DNA from: Sphingomonadales bacterium
Lineage (GTDB): Bacteria > Pseudomonadota > Alphaproteobacteria > Sphingomonadales > Sphingomonadaceae
Direction: 5' to 3'
Assembly (NCBI GenBank): GCA_027485485.1
Contig: JAIXQY010000076.1
Span: forward strand, 1 to 51,200
DNA: 51,200 nucleotides
Below, piece by piece: positions 17,734-25,870 of this stretch; positions within the stretch are counted from its first letter, which is position 1; every line of letters starts with the position of its first letter. A model generated the notes under the pieces. That model searched no databases. It saw nothing but the letters and a program-made list of their open reading frames with translations, and had not been told where the DNA came from. The position numbers and the translations under genes are program-made.

Positions 17734-18387
17734 ATGAAATTCTTTGCCGATACCGCCGATGTTGCCGAAATCGCCGATCTGGCCGCCACCGGCCTGCTGG
17801 ATGGTGTGACCACCAATCCCAGCCTGATCGCCAAATCCGGCCGCAATTTCCTTGAAGTCGTCAAGGAAATCTGCGGGATCGTCGATGGCCCGGTCTCGGC
17901 CGAAGTGGTGGCGCCCGATCATGCCACCATGATGCGCGAAGCCGCCGTGCTGCGCGCGCTGGCCCCCAATATCTGCATCAAGCTGCCGCTCACGCTGGAT
18001 GGCCTGAAAAGCTGCAAGGCGCTCACGGCAGAGGGCGTGAAGACCAATGTGACCCTGTGCTTCTCCGCCAACCAGGCGCTGCTCGCCGCCAAGGCCGGCG
18101 CCACCTATATCTCGCCCTTCGTCGGCCGGCTGGACGATATCGGCCATGATGGCATGGAGCTGATCCAGGATATCCGCACCATCTACGACAATTATGATTT
18201 CGCGACTGAAATCCTGGTCGCCAGTGTGCGCTCGCCCGTCCACGTGCTTGCTGCGGCGCGCATCGGGGCCGATGTGGCCACCATGCCGCCGGCGGTGATC
18301 CGCCAGCTCGCCAATCACGCGCTGACGGACAAGGGCCTGGCCGCGTTCGAGGCCGATTGGGCCAAGACCGGGCAATCCATTCTTTGA
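17734..18387 (+). CDS. tal: transaldolase of the small (fructose-6-phosphate aldolase-like) family
   Basis: The protein is 217 residues, the typical length for the short transaldolase/FSA family in alphaproteobacteria. It begins [16 protein letters not shown] and has [13 protein letters not shown], the Schiff-base Lys83 in [38 protein letters not shown] and the late [18 protein letters not shown]. It moves three-carbon units in the non-oxidative pentose phosphate pathway; transaldolase is favoured over pure fructose-6-phosphate aldolase from general knowledge of this group, not from a decisive residue. Its stop overlaps the likely TTG start of xerC. Confidence 0.93.
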   Translation: MKFFADTADVAEIADLAATGLLDGVTTNPSLIAKSGRNFLEVVKEICGIVDGPVSAEVVAPDHATMMREAAVLRALAPNICIKLPLTLDGLKSCKALTAEGVKTNVTLCFSANQALLAAKAGATYISPFVGRLDDIGHDGMELIQDIRTIYDNYDFATEILVASVRSPVHVLAAARIGADVATMPPAVIRQLANHALTDKGLAAFEADWAKTGQSIL

Positions 18388-19307
18388 TCCCGGCGGCCGA
18401 GCCGCTTTCGGGCCTGATCGGCCGCTTTCTGGCCATGTGCGCCGATCAGCGCCGGCTTTCGGCACACACGCTGCGCGCCTATGGCCACACGCTGGACCAG
18501 TTTGATGATTTTCTGGGCCGGCATCTGGGCGGGCCGGTGGTGGGCGGGCAGCTGGCCGGGCTGGCTGCGGCCGATCTGCGCGGCTTTCTGGCGCTGCGCC
18601 GCAGCGAGGGCCTGGCCGCCGCCAGCATCGCCCGCGATCTTTCCGCCCTGAAGGGGTTTCTGGCCTGGGCCCGGCGCAGCGAGGGGCTGGCCTGTGATGC
18701 AGTGGCGGCGATCAAGGCGCCGCGCCAGCCCCGGCGCTTGCCGCGCCCGGTCTCCCCCGATGATGCGCGCGGCCTGGTGGCGCTGGTGGGGGCGGCGCAG
18801 GATCAGGCCTGGCTGGCGGCGCGCGACATGGCGGTGCTGCTGCTGCTCTATGGCGCCGGCCTGCGCATCGGGGAGGCGATGGCGCTCACCGGCGCGGTGC
18901 TGCCGCTGGGCGATGTGCTGGCGGTGACCGGCAAGCGCGCCAAGACGCGGATGGTGCCGCTGCTGCCACAGGTGCGTGATGCGGTGGCGGACTATGCCCG
19001 GCTGTGCCCGCATGATCTGGGGCGCGATGGCCCCTTGTTCCGCGGGGTGCGCGGCGGGCCGCTGGATGCCGGCGCGGTGCGCCGCGCGGTACAGGCGGCG
19101 CGGGCCGCGCTGGGCCTGCCGGCCAGCGCCACGCCGCACGCGCTGCGCCACAGCTTTGCCACGCATCTGCTGGCACGCGGTGCCGATCTGCGGCAATTGC
19201 AGGAGCTGCTGGGCCATGCCAGCCTGTCGTCCACCCAGATCTACACGGCGGTGGATGCGGCGCAGTTGCTGGATGTGTGGCGCACCGCCCATCCGCGCGC
19301 CGATTGA
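18384..19307 (+). CDS. xerC: tyrosine recombinase XerC
   Basis: The protein is 307 residues and resolves chromosome dimers with XerD at dif. The N-terminal SAM-like domain reads [16 protein letters not shown]; the catalytic domain has the Arg in [12 protein letters not shown], Lys in [15 protein letters not shown]-x-x-R in [13 protein letters not shown], His in [11 protein letters not shown] and the nucleophilic Tyr in IYT. All six catalytic residues are intact. I choose TTG at 18384, which overlaps the transaldolase stop as TTGA; a TTG at 18357 is possible and would add nine residues. No phage genes are near, so this is the housekeeping recombinase and not an integrase. It abuts the convergent tadE-like gene with no spacer. 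Confidence 0.92.
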   Translation: MIPAAEPLSGLIGRFLAMCADQRRLSAHTLRAYGHTLDQFDDFLGRHLGGPVVGGQLAGLAAADLRGFLALRRSEGLAAASIARDLSALKGFLAWARRSEGLACDAVAAIKAPRQPRRLPRPVSPDDARGLVALVGAAQDQAWLAARDMAVLLLLYGAGLRIGEAMALTGAVLPLGDVLAVTGKRAKTRMVPLLPQVRDAVADYARLCPHDLGRDGPLFRGVRGGPLDAGAVRRAVQAARAALGLPASATPHALRHSFATHLLARGADLRQLQELLGHASLSSTQIYTAVDAAQLLDVWRTAHPRAD

Positions 19308-19703
19308 TCAGGTGGGGCGGAAGGCCCGGCGCTGATAGGTGAGGGTGACCGGGCTGATTTCCACGAACATGAGGTAGAATTCGGGATTATAGGTCACGTT
19401 CAGATTGACAAAGCTCTGCCCGTTGGCGGTGCCAGTGACCAACTGCAGCGTCGGCGCCCGCCCAATGCCGAAGGTGCCGGCGAAGAAGGCAGCCCGGATT
19501 TCGGCATCTGTTTTGCGTGGCCACAGGGTGGCTGCCCGGGCCGCTTCGCCCAGACCATTCTGGATGCCGGCCCGCGACACGAAAAAGCGGCCGATGTTGA
19601 GCACGGCGAAAACGGTGATCACCCAGATCGGCAGGGTGAGCGCAAATTCGGCAGCGCTGCCGCGGCGGTCGCGGCTGAGGGCGCGGGCGATGCGGGCGAT
19701 CAT
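19308..19703 (-). CDS. TadE-like pilus assembly protein (third gene)
   Basis: The protein is 131 residues. The N-terminus has basic residues, then RRGSAAEFALTLPIWVITVF, the TadE-type pseudopilin segment with a Gly-Ser prepilin-peptidase site and a Glu five residues later. The rest is a short periplasmic beta-rich domain. It is the last of three genes joined by 4-base ATGA overlaps. The role is presumably minor pseudopilin in a Flp/Tad-type machine; no Tad ATPase or secretin is in this window. Confidence 0.82.
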   Translation of the reverse strand: MIARIARALSRDRRGSAAEFALTLPIWVITVFAVLNIGRFFVSRAGIQNGLGEAARAATLWPRKTDAEIRAAFFAGTFGIGRAPTLQLVTGTANGQSFVNLNVTYNPEFYLMFVEISPVTLTYQRRAFRPT

Positions 19704-20161
19704 TGCACGCGCACCACGGCATCACCCACCAAGGTGGCGGTGCCATCGCTGTTGGGGCCGTCGTACAAGATGCCCCAGCTGAACATCGGGTTGAACGGGG
19801 CGCTGATGCGCAGCTTCACATAACGCGAACGCTGGCCACCGCCGCAATCGGCGGTGGTGGAGCCCTGGCGGACGCCGGCGCATTCCAGCCAACTGTCCAC
19901 CGTTGCGCTGCTATAGGCGTCGCCCCAGGCGCTGATCATTTCGGTGCGGGCATAATCATAGGATGTCGCCACCCCCTTGCGCGCGGCCACCAGTTCGATG
20001 CCGCGCTGCGCCGCCTGCTCCAGCCGCAGCTTGGTGAGCCAGCCGTTGGAAAAATCCAGCGCCGCCATCATGATGCCGGCAACGATCGGCAGCATGATCG
20101 CCGCTTCCATGGCGGCCGCGCCGGCGCGGTTGCGGCGCAGTTGGGCCAACCGGCGCATCAT
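19700..20161 (-). CDS. TadE-family pilus assembly protein (second gene)
   Basis: The protein is 153 residues. RNRAGAAAMEAAIMLPIVAG near the N-terminus is the pseudopilin-type segment: a Gly-Ala processing site, a Glu and a long hydrophobic helix. The periplasmic part has two Cys (ECAGVRQ and TADCGGG) that could form a disulfide. Its start and stop overlap its neighbours by four bases, so the three proteins are probably made in fixed ratio. Confidence 0.84.
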   Translation of the reverse strand: MMRRLAQLRRNRAGAAAMEAAIMLPIVAGIMMAALDFSNGWLTKLRLEQAAQRGIELVAARKGVATSYDYARTEMISAWGDAYSSATVDSWLECAGVRQGSTTADCGGGQRSRYVKLRISAPFNPMFSWGILYDGPNSDGTATLVGDAVVRVQ

Positions 20162-21444
20162 CCCAGCAACCTCACGGTGTTGCCCTTGAAGGCGCTGGCG
20201 CCGCTGTTGACCGGGCAGACGTTGGTGATGTTGCTGTTGCCGGTGAAGATCATGCGATAGCCGATCATCTGCAGGCAGGCCATGCTCATGCCCGATGTGC
20301 CGTTGAAGCGCAGTTGGTTGCGCGGGATATAGATGGCGCCCTGATAGCTGGACAGGGAATTGCCGTTCACCACCACCTGTTCGCCCAGCGTGGTGGCGCG
20401 CCGATCCTGATAGAAGAGCACACCGCGATAGGTGCCCGATGTGGGGGCGGTGAGGTTCAGGCGAGCGCCGCCATTGATGTTCATGCCGGCCACCAGATTG
20501 GACGTGCCGCTGACCGGCGCGTTGGACATGGTGAGCACGATGGTGACGCCGGTGCCCGTCACCCGCGCTTGCGAACCCACGTTGAAGCCCAGATTCTTGT
20601 TCTGGTTGTTGCCATTGCTGCGGCCATCAATGAAATAGGTGCCGGCGGCCAGATTGGCAGTGCCCTGAATGTCCATGCCGCGATAGGTGCCCGGCACCAG
20701 ATTGCGCGTCTGGTTCGAACGCACGTCGCCGTTGTTCGACGATTGGGCAATACTGGGCGTGGGCAGGCTGGCAAAGGGATCGCGCTGCGCCACCGAATAG
20801 GGTTGGAACACCGTGCCGTTGGCAAACACGTTGCTGCGGTTGTCGACATTGCCCACCGCCGAAACCGGGCTGGCGGTGATCACCGCGCTGCCCTGGCCGT
20901 TGATGGCAGGCTCGCCGGCGCTGTTGGCGTGCATGCCGCAATTGGCCGTCACGGTGGTGTTGCCGCTGTTGGTGATGGCCAGGCTGTTGGTGCTGTCCAG
21001 TGCCAGGATGCAGAAATCACCATCCTGGCGCAGCCCGGCGGTGGCTTCCACCGTGATCACCATGCCGGCCTTCATGAAAAAGCCGGTGAACGGCAGCCTG
21101 GTGCCTGACCGGATCTGCACGCGCACCACGCTGCTGTCTCCGGCGAACGGGCCGGCCGTGGGGCCGTTTTCGATCGTGGGCGTGCCGAGCAGCGGGAAAT
21201 TGGCATTCTTGCCCAGATCGGCTGTCACCGTGCTGCTCACATTCATGCCCTGGGTGAGGGCATAAGCCCCGGCCAGCGCAGCGGAATCGGCCTGGCGTTG
21301 CAGGGCGCGGCGCACCAGCGCCCATTGGATCGTGTCGCTGGTCAGGCCAGCGGCACCGATCAGCACCGGCAGCATCAGCGCCGTCAGTGCTGCCATGTTG
21401 GCGCTGCGGTCCCGTGCGATGCGGCTGAGTCCCCTGACGGCCAC
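20158..21444 (-). CDS. TadG-like protein with large periplasmic domain
   Basis: The protein is 428 residues. It begins with a Tad-type N-terminus (RDRSANMAALTALMLPVLIG, then AGLTSDTIQWALVRRALQRQADSAALAGAYA), the TadG/RcpC-like pattern. The rest is Asn-, Gly- and Thr-rich and predicted beta-structured, and it lacks an obvious von Willebrand A metal site (no D-x-S-x-S seen). The start is GTG at 21444, with AGGG-type purine stretches ahead. An AT-rich region at about 21450-21530 separates it from the M20 peptidase and probably holds its promoter. It heads the three-gene operon. Confidence 0.8.
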   Translation of the reverse strand: MAVRGLSRIARDRSANMAALTALMLPVLIGAAGLTSDTIQWALVRRALQRQADSAALAGAYALTQGMNVSSTVTADLGKNANFPLLGTPTIENGPTAGPFAGDSSVVRVQIRSGTRLPFTGFFMKAGMVITVEATAGLRQDGDFCILALDSTNSLAITNSGNTTVTANCGMHANSAGEPAINGQGSAVITASPVSAVGNVDNRSNVFANGTVFQPYSVAQRDPFASLPTPSIAQSSNNGDVRSNQTRNLVPGTYRGMDIQGTANLAAGTYFIDGRSNGNNQNKNLGFNVGSQARVTGTGVTIVLTMSNAPVSGTSNLVAGMNINGGARLNLTAPTSGTYRGVLFYQDRRATTLGEQVVVNGNSLSSYQGAIYIPRNQLRFNGTSGMSMACLQMIGYRMIFTGNSNITNVCPVNSGASAFKGNTVRLLG

Positions 21445-21540
21445 CCCTTAACCCTCTGTTAAGAAAATACTTTACAATCAGAGGTTTAGCATAACATATG
21501 TGATTCGCAAGACTGTTGGCGCAGCCTGTGCCAAAACGGC

Positions 21541-22914
21541 TCAGCTGGCCAGGCGGCGCAGCAGCACGTCCCAGTGCTGCAAGCCCGGCGCGATGGCGGC
21601 TTCCGGCACCCGTTCGTTGAGGCCGTGGGCAAAGGCGTCTTCGGCCCGGATGAACAGGCCCGACACGCCATAGGATGGGATGCCCAGCGCCCGCCAGAAC
21701 ACGCTGTCGGTGGCGCCGGCGTCCATGCCCGGCGTTGGCTTCACGGCAGCTTTGCGGGTTTTCACCGCGGCGGCGACGGCGTCCACCACATCGGCGCGCA
21801 AGGGGGAGGGCGGGGTGACCGGCCAGTCGATGCCGGTGCCGAACACCACGCCGGGATCTTCGGCGATGCGCGCCAGTTCGGCTTTCACCGCGTCGATGCC
21901 GGTGCCGGGGAAAATGCGGCAATTGACCGTGATGGTCACGCGCTGGGGCAGGGCGTTGGGGGCGTGGCCGCCGCTGATCATCGTGGGCACGCAGGTGGTG
22001 GCAATCTGCCCGATGGTGCCCGGATTGACGCGCAGCGTGGCAATGGCTGCAGCATCGGTGGGATCGGCCGCAAAACGCCGCATCGCCGCGCCCAGCTCGT
22101 CCGTGCGGGCAGCGCCGGCGGCGGCCAGCGATGCCTGCGTGATGGCATCCACCTGCGCCGGCCAGCGGTGGCCGGCAATGCGCGCCGCCACCAGGCCGGC
22201 CCGCGCGATGGCGTTGCTGGCGCCAGGCGTGCTGCTGTGGCCGCCGGGATCGGTGATGGTCAGGGTGAAATCGGCATAGGATTTCTCCGACGCCTGCAAT
22301 TTATAGGCAAAGGGCGCGCCCGCCGCATCCAGCGCCCCGCCGCCGCCATCGCTGTTCAGCATATACTCGATGCCCAGCGCCTTGGCCTGTTTGGCCTGCG
22401 CTGCGCTGGTGACGCCGTCGGTCTCTTCATCGCCCGACAGGAACAGGTGGACATCGCGCCCCGGCGTGAACCCGGCCGCCTTCAGCCGGGCCAGTGTTGC
22501 CAGCAGCATGGCCACATCGAACTTGTTGTCCATCACGCCGCGGCCATAGATCATGCCGCCTTCCGCCGCCGCCTTGAACGGATCGCGCACCCAATCGGCC
22601 GGGTTGGCCGCCACCACATCCAGATGCCCGGTGAGCGCCATCGGCGGGGCCTTGGCCTTGGGCGCCCTCCAGGTGAAGTGCAGCATGGCGGTGCCGGCCA
22701 GTTCCTCGATCTGGAAATCACTGGCGGCAAAGCCGCGCGCCACCAGCCAGTCGCGATAGAAGCGCGCCAGCGCCGGGGTCTGGCCGCGGCCCTGTACCGA
22801 TGCAAAGCCCACACTGTCCATCAACAGCGCCTTGGCTTCGGCGGCATCGCCGGGTGCGGCAGTGGCGGGGGCGGCCAACAGGGCAGCGGCGAGGAGGGCG
22901 GGGATGATCTTCAT
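21541..22914 (-). CDS. secreted M20 family metallopeptidase (carboxypeptidase/deacylase)
   Basis: The protein is 457 residues with a signal peptide (MKIIPALLAAALLAAPATAA). Metal ligands and catalytic residues are in MALTGHLDVV (His and Asp), GRGVMDNKFD (bridging Asp), LFLSGDEETDG (catalytic Glu and ligand Glu), NSDGGG (Asp) and a late FAHGLNERV (His). A dimerisation domain with GGHSSTPG lies between. It probably removes C-terminal residues or acyl groups from peptides in the periplasm. The start at 22914 is set by the signal peptide; an upstream in-frame start at 22971 is rejected. It is divergent from the symporter gene, with 74 bases between. Confidence 0.92.
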   Translation of the reverse strand: MKIIPALLAAALLAAPATAAPGDAAEAKALLMDSVGFASVQGRGQTPALARFYRDWLVARGFAASDFQIEELAGTAMLHFTWRAPKAKAPPMALTGHLDVVAANPADWVRDPFKAAAEGGMIYGRGVMDNKFDVAMLLATLARLKAAGFTPGRDVHLFLSGDEETDGVTSAAQAKQAKALGIEYMLNSDGGGGALDAAGAPFAYKLQASEKSYADFTLTITDPGGHSSTPGASNAIARAGLVAARIAGHRWPAQVDAITQASLAAAGAARTDELGAAMRRFAADPTDAAAIATLRVNPGTIGQIATTCVPTMISGGHAPNALPQRVTITVNCRIFPGTGIDAVKAELARIAEDPGVVFGTGIDWPVTPPSPLRADVVDAVAAAVKTRKAAVKPTPGMDAGATDSVFWRALGIPSYGVSGLFIRAEDAFAHGLNERVPEAAIAPGLQHWDVLLRRLAS

Positions 22915-22988
22915 GCCGCCTGATGTGCATCCGGCCGCGCGCCTGCGCAAGCCACACCACTTGACGCGCACGCGCGCCTGCCCGAACG

Positions 22989-24236
22989 ATGCCGGCCATG
23001 CCTGCCAATAATCTCACCCGCTATATCCTCATCGGCCTGTTTGTCGGCCTTGGCGTCGGCTGGGTGATCAACACCAGCCTGCCCGCCGATCAGGCCAAGG
23101 AGATCGCCGGCTATCTGTCGATCATCACCGATGTGTTCCTGCGCCTGATCAAGATGATCATCGCGCCGCTGGTGCTCTCCACCCTCACCGTCGGCATCGC
23201 CCATATGGGCAGCGGCAGCGCTGTGGGCCGCACCTTTGTGCGCACGCTGGGCTGGTTCATCGCGGCCAGCGTGTTCAGCCTGGGGCTGGGCATCCTGATG
23301 GTGAATCTGCTCGCCCCCGGTGTGGGCGTGGGCCTGGCACTGCCGGCCACGGATGCCGTGTCGGGCGTGGCCAACAAGGCCTTCGACCTGAAGGAGTTCA
23401 TCGGGCATATCTTCCCCAAATCCATCTTCGAGGCGATGGCCACCAACGAAGTGCTGCAGATCGTGGTGTTCAGCCTGTTTGCCGGCGTCGCCCTGATCGG
23501 CATGGGCGAGAAGGCCGCCCCCATCAACCGCGCGCTCGATGCCATCATGCACATGATGCTGGTGATCACGGGCTATGTGATGAAGGTGGCGCCGTTCGCG
23601 GTGTTTGCCGCCATCGCCTCCTCCATCGCCGTTGAAGGGCTCGGCATCCTGGTCACCTTCGGCAAGTTCGTGGGCGGCTTCTATCTGGCGTTGGCGGTGC
23701 TGTGGGCCTTCCTGCTGGGGGCCGGCGCCGTGGTGCTGGGTGTTGGCGCCGTCAAACGCCTGATCCCGGAGATCCGCGAGCCCTTCCTGATCACCTTCGC
23801 CACCGCCTCTTCGGAGGCGGCCTATCCCAAGCTGCTCGCCGCCATGGAGCGGTTTGGCGTGCCCACCCGCATCGCGTCGTTCGTGCTGCCGCTGGGCTAC
23901 AGCTTCAATCTTGATGGATCGATGATGTATTGCGCCTTCGCCAGCATCTTCATCGCCCAGGCTTATGGCATTGATCTGACCATCTGGCAGGAACTGGCGA
24001 TGCTGGGCCTGCTGATGATCACCAGCAAGGGCATCGCCGGCGTGCCGCGCGCCAGCCTGGTGGTGATCGCCGCCACCCTGCCCTATTTCAACATCCCCGA
24101 AGCCGGCCTGCTGCTGATCCTGGCGGTCGATCATTTCCTCGACATGGGCCGCAGCGCCACCAACGTGATCGGCAACGCAGTGGCGACGGCGGTGATCGCC
24201 AAGTGGGATGGGGGTAGCGAAGGGGTAAAATCGTAA
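22989..24236 (+). CDS. dicarboxylate/amino acid:cation symporter (SDF/DAACS family)
   Basis: The protein is 415 residues with about eight membrane segments and two re-entrant loops. The family signatures are clear: LIKMIIAPLVLSTLTVGIAHMG, the serine-rich ATASSEAAYPKLL of hairpin 1, YSFNLDGSMMYCAF, the GIAGVPRASLVV loop of hairpin 2, and DHFLDMGRSATNVIGNAVAT. It imports C4-dicarboxylates or acidic amino acids with H+ or Na+; which one is not decidable. A second ATG at 22998 is also possible as start. Its stop lies 12 bases from the convergent NHL-repeat gene. Confidence 0.93.
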   Translation: MPAMPANNLTRYILIGLFVGLGVGWVINTSLPADQAKEIAGYLSIITDVFLRLIKMIIAPLVLSTLTVGIAHMGSGSAVGRTFVRTLGWFIAASVFSLGLGILMVNLLAPGVGVGLALPATDAVSGVANKAFDLKEFIGHIFPKSIFEAMATNEVLQIVVFSLFAGVALIGMGEKAAPINRALDAIMHMMLVITGYVMKVAPFAVFAAIASSIAVEGLGILVTFGKFVGGFYLALAVLWAFLLGAGAVVLGVGAVKRLIPEIREPFLITFATASSEAAYPKLLAAMERFGVPTRIASFVLPLGYSFNLDGSMMYCAFASIFIAQAYGIDLTIWQELAMLGLLMITSKGIAGVPRASLVVIAATLPYFNIPEAGLLLILAVDHFLDMGRSATNVIGNAVATAVIAKWDGGSEGVKS

Positions 24237-24248
24237 GCGGCCTCCGGC

Positions 24249-25337
24249 TTATGGATGCAGCATCAATTTCTGCAGCCGCCAGTTCAGCAGTTCGGCCACA
24301 TAGAGCTCATTCTCCGACGGGCAGGCGATTTCGTGGATCCAGCCGAATTGCTTGAGCTGTTTGCCGGCGCCACCGAGCCAGCCGAGCAGCTTGCCATCAA
24401 GGCTGAGCTTGTAGATCCGGCCGGGCCAGGCGTCGGAGACATAGAGATATTGCTGGCCACTGGCGGTGCGCGGCGTGATGCACAGGGCCCATGGCGCGCC
24501 GGGCATCATCGTCTTGTTGGGGGCGGCGTCGGGCCCGGCGGCCGGCACCATCGGGCGGTTGCCGATGGCGGCAGGCGCATCGGGCGGGCTGGGCAGGTTG
24601 ATCTGGATGATGCGCAGCAATTTGCCATTGGTATCGAACACCTGGATGCGGCGGTTGCCGCGATCGGCAACATAAACCTGATCCTGCGCATCGACCTGGA
24701 TGGAATGCAGTGTGTTGAACTGCCCCGGCTCGCTGCCGAAGCTGCCCCATGATCCCAGCCAGCGGCCATCGGGCGCGACCTTGGCGACGCGGGAGTTGAT
24801 ATAGCCATCGCTGATATATGTGTTGCCCTGGCTGTCCCACGCCATGTCGGTGACTTCGCGGAACTGGCCGTCGACCGGCGGCAAGGGCGGCCTGGGATGT
24901 TCCAGCGGGCGGGCGTTCTCGTCGCTGGCTTCTGGCTTGCGACCAAAGACCAGGCCGACGCGGCCAGCCGGGTTGAACTTGATCACCATGTTGGAGCCCT
25001 TGTCGGCCACCCAGATGTTGCCGCCGGCATCAACGCGCGTGGCATGGGCATAGGACCAGGCATAAAGATTGTGGCCGATCTCGCGGCGCAGCCGGCCGCT
25101 GGCATCGAATTCGAGCAGCTGGGCGGCGGCGGCGGCATAGGCCGGGCCCTGGGTGTTGCCGCGATGGAAGACATAAACCTGCCCGGCCTTGCCAAGCGCA
25201 ACGCCGGCAACTTCGCCCATGTGCAGATCGGCGGGCGGCTTGAGGAAATCGACCGCGTCGAAGCGGATTTCCGGCGCCTCCTGCGCGGTGGCGGCGGTGG
25301 CCAGCACGGCGGCTGCAATGGTGATGGCGCGCAGCAT
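24249..25337 (-). CDS. secreted NHL-repeat beta-propeller protein (amidating-lyase-like)
   Basis: The protein is 362 residues with a signal peptide (MLRAITIAAAVLATAATA). Several NHL blades are readable, for example GNIWVADKGSNMVIKFNPAGR, QGNTYISDGYINSRVAKV, DQVYVADRGNRRIQVFD and LYVSDAWPGRIYKL, and the end ELYVAELLNWRLQKL. The arrangement resembles bacterial relatives of peptidyl-alpha-hydroxyglycine lyase, but no specific activity can be claimed. The start at 25337 has a GGGGGG run a few bases upstream. It lies 92 bases after the BLUF gene on the same strand and may be the last gene of that unit. Confidence 0.87.
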   Translation of the reverse strand: MLRAITIAAAVLATAATAQEAPEIRFDAVDFLKPPADLHMGEVAGVALGKAGQVYVFHRGNTQGPAYAAAAAQLLEFDASGRLRREIGHNLYAWSYAHATRVDAGGNIWVADKGSNMVIKFNPAGRVGLVFGRKPEASDENARPLEHPRPPLPPVDGQFREVTDMAWDSQGNTYISDGYINSRVAKVAPDGRWLGSWGSFGSEPGQFNTLHSIQVDAQDQVYVADRGNRRIQVFDTNGKLLRIIQINLPSPPDAPAAIGNRPMVPAAGPDAAPNKTMMPGAPWALCITPRTASGQQYLYVSDAWPGRIYKLSLDGKLLGWLGGAGKQLKQFGWIHEIACPSENELYVAELLNWRLQKLMLHP

Positions 25338-25429
25338 TGTGTGTTCCCCCCTTGGTGATTTTTGGCCGAGTGTATCGGCTTTGCCGGTGGCGCGGTAGGC
25401 CGAAGCGGGATGCGGCGCAGTTGGCCTGG

Positions 25430-25870
25430 TCAATCGCCAAAAGCCGCGCGCTGGTGGGTGAGCCGGGCGAACGCATCGACCATGCTTCGGCCGCTGAGCG
25501 ACAGGCTGGCGGCCGCGGCGAGGCGGCCCAGGCTTTCCCTGTCGCTGGTCAGGCAATCGATATCCAGAAAGGCCATCTCCCAATGATCGAACACGCGTTT
25601 GGGCACCGGCACGAATTCCATCACTGCAATGTCGCGGTGCCGGGGATCACGCTGGATGGTTTCGAACAGCCGTTCAACATGGGTGAGCGTGCCTTCGATG
25701 ACCTGGCAGAAATGGCCGCGCGAGGCCAGCAGGATGCCAGAGATGGCAGCAAGATGGTTGGAGACGCGGGATGTGCCGAGGATCCGGTCAACCTCGCCGG
25801 CAAGGCATGGCGGGTCGATGGTGGACCGGCTGATATAGATCAGGCGATAGAGAGGGGGCGTCGGCATCAT
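25430..25870 (-). CDS. BLUF-domain blue-light photoreceptor (stand-alone)
   Basis: The protein is 146 residues, a single FAD-binding BLUF domain plus a helical cap. The photocycle residues are all in place: Tyr12 (LYRLIYISR), Asn38 (SNHLAAISGILL), Gln56 (GHFCQVIEG), and Trp97 and Met99 (FDHWEMAF). IQRDPRH is the usual helix-2 motif. Light shifts the flavin hydrogen bonds and changes partner binding. It overlaps the upstream EAL gene by four bases, which strongly suggests that the partner is that phosphodiesterase. The start could be the first or second Met (25870 or 25867). Confidence 0.93.
   Translation of the reverse strand: MMPTPPLYRLIYISRSTIDPPCLAGEVDRILGTSRVSNHLAAISGILLASRGHFCQVIEGTLTHVERLFETIQRDPRHRDIAVMEFVPVPKRVFDHWEMAFLDIDCLTSDRESLGRLAAAASLSLSGRSMVDAFARLTHQRAAFGD

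Noticed and set aside
18384-19307. Tyrosine recombinase as a sign of an integrated element
   Set aside because: The sequence and context (directly after transaldolase, no att duplication, no phage genes) fit housekeeping XerC.
24231-24256. Short inverted repeat TAAGC/GCTTA between the symporter and NHL genes
   Set aside because: Five pairs without a T-run, too weak to call a terminator.
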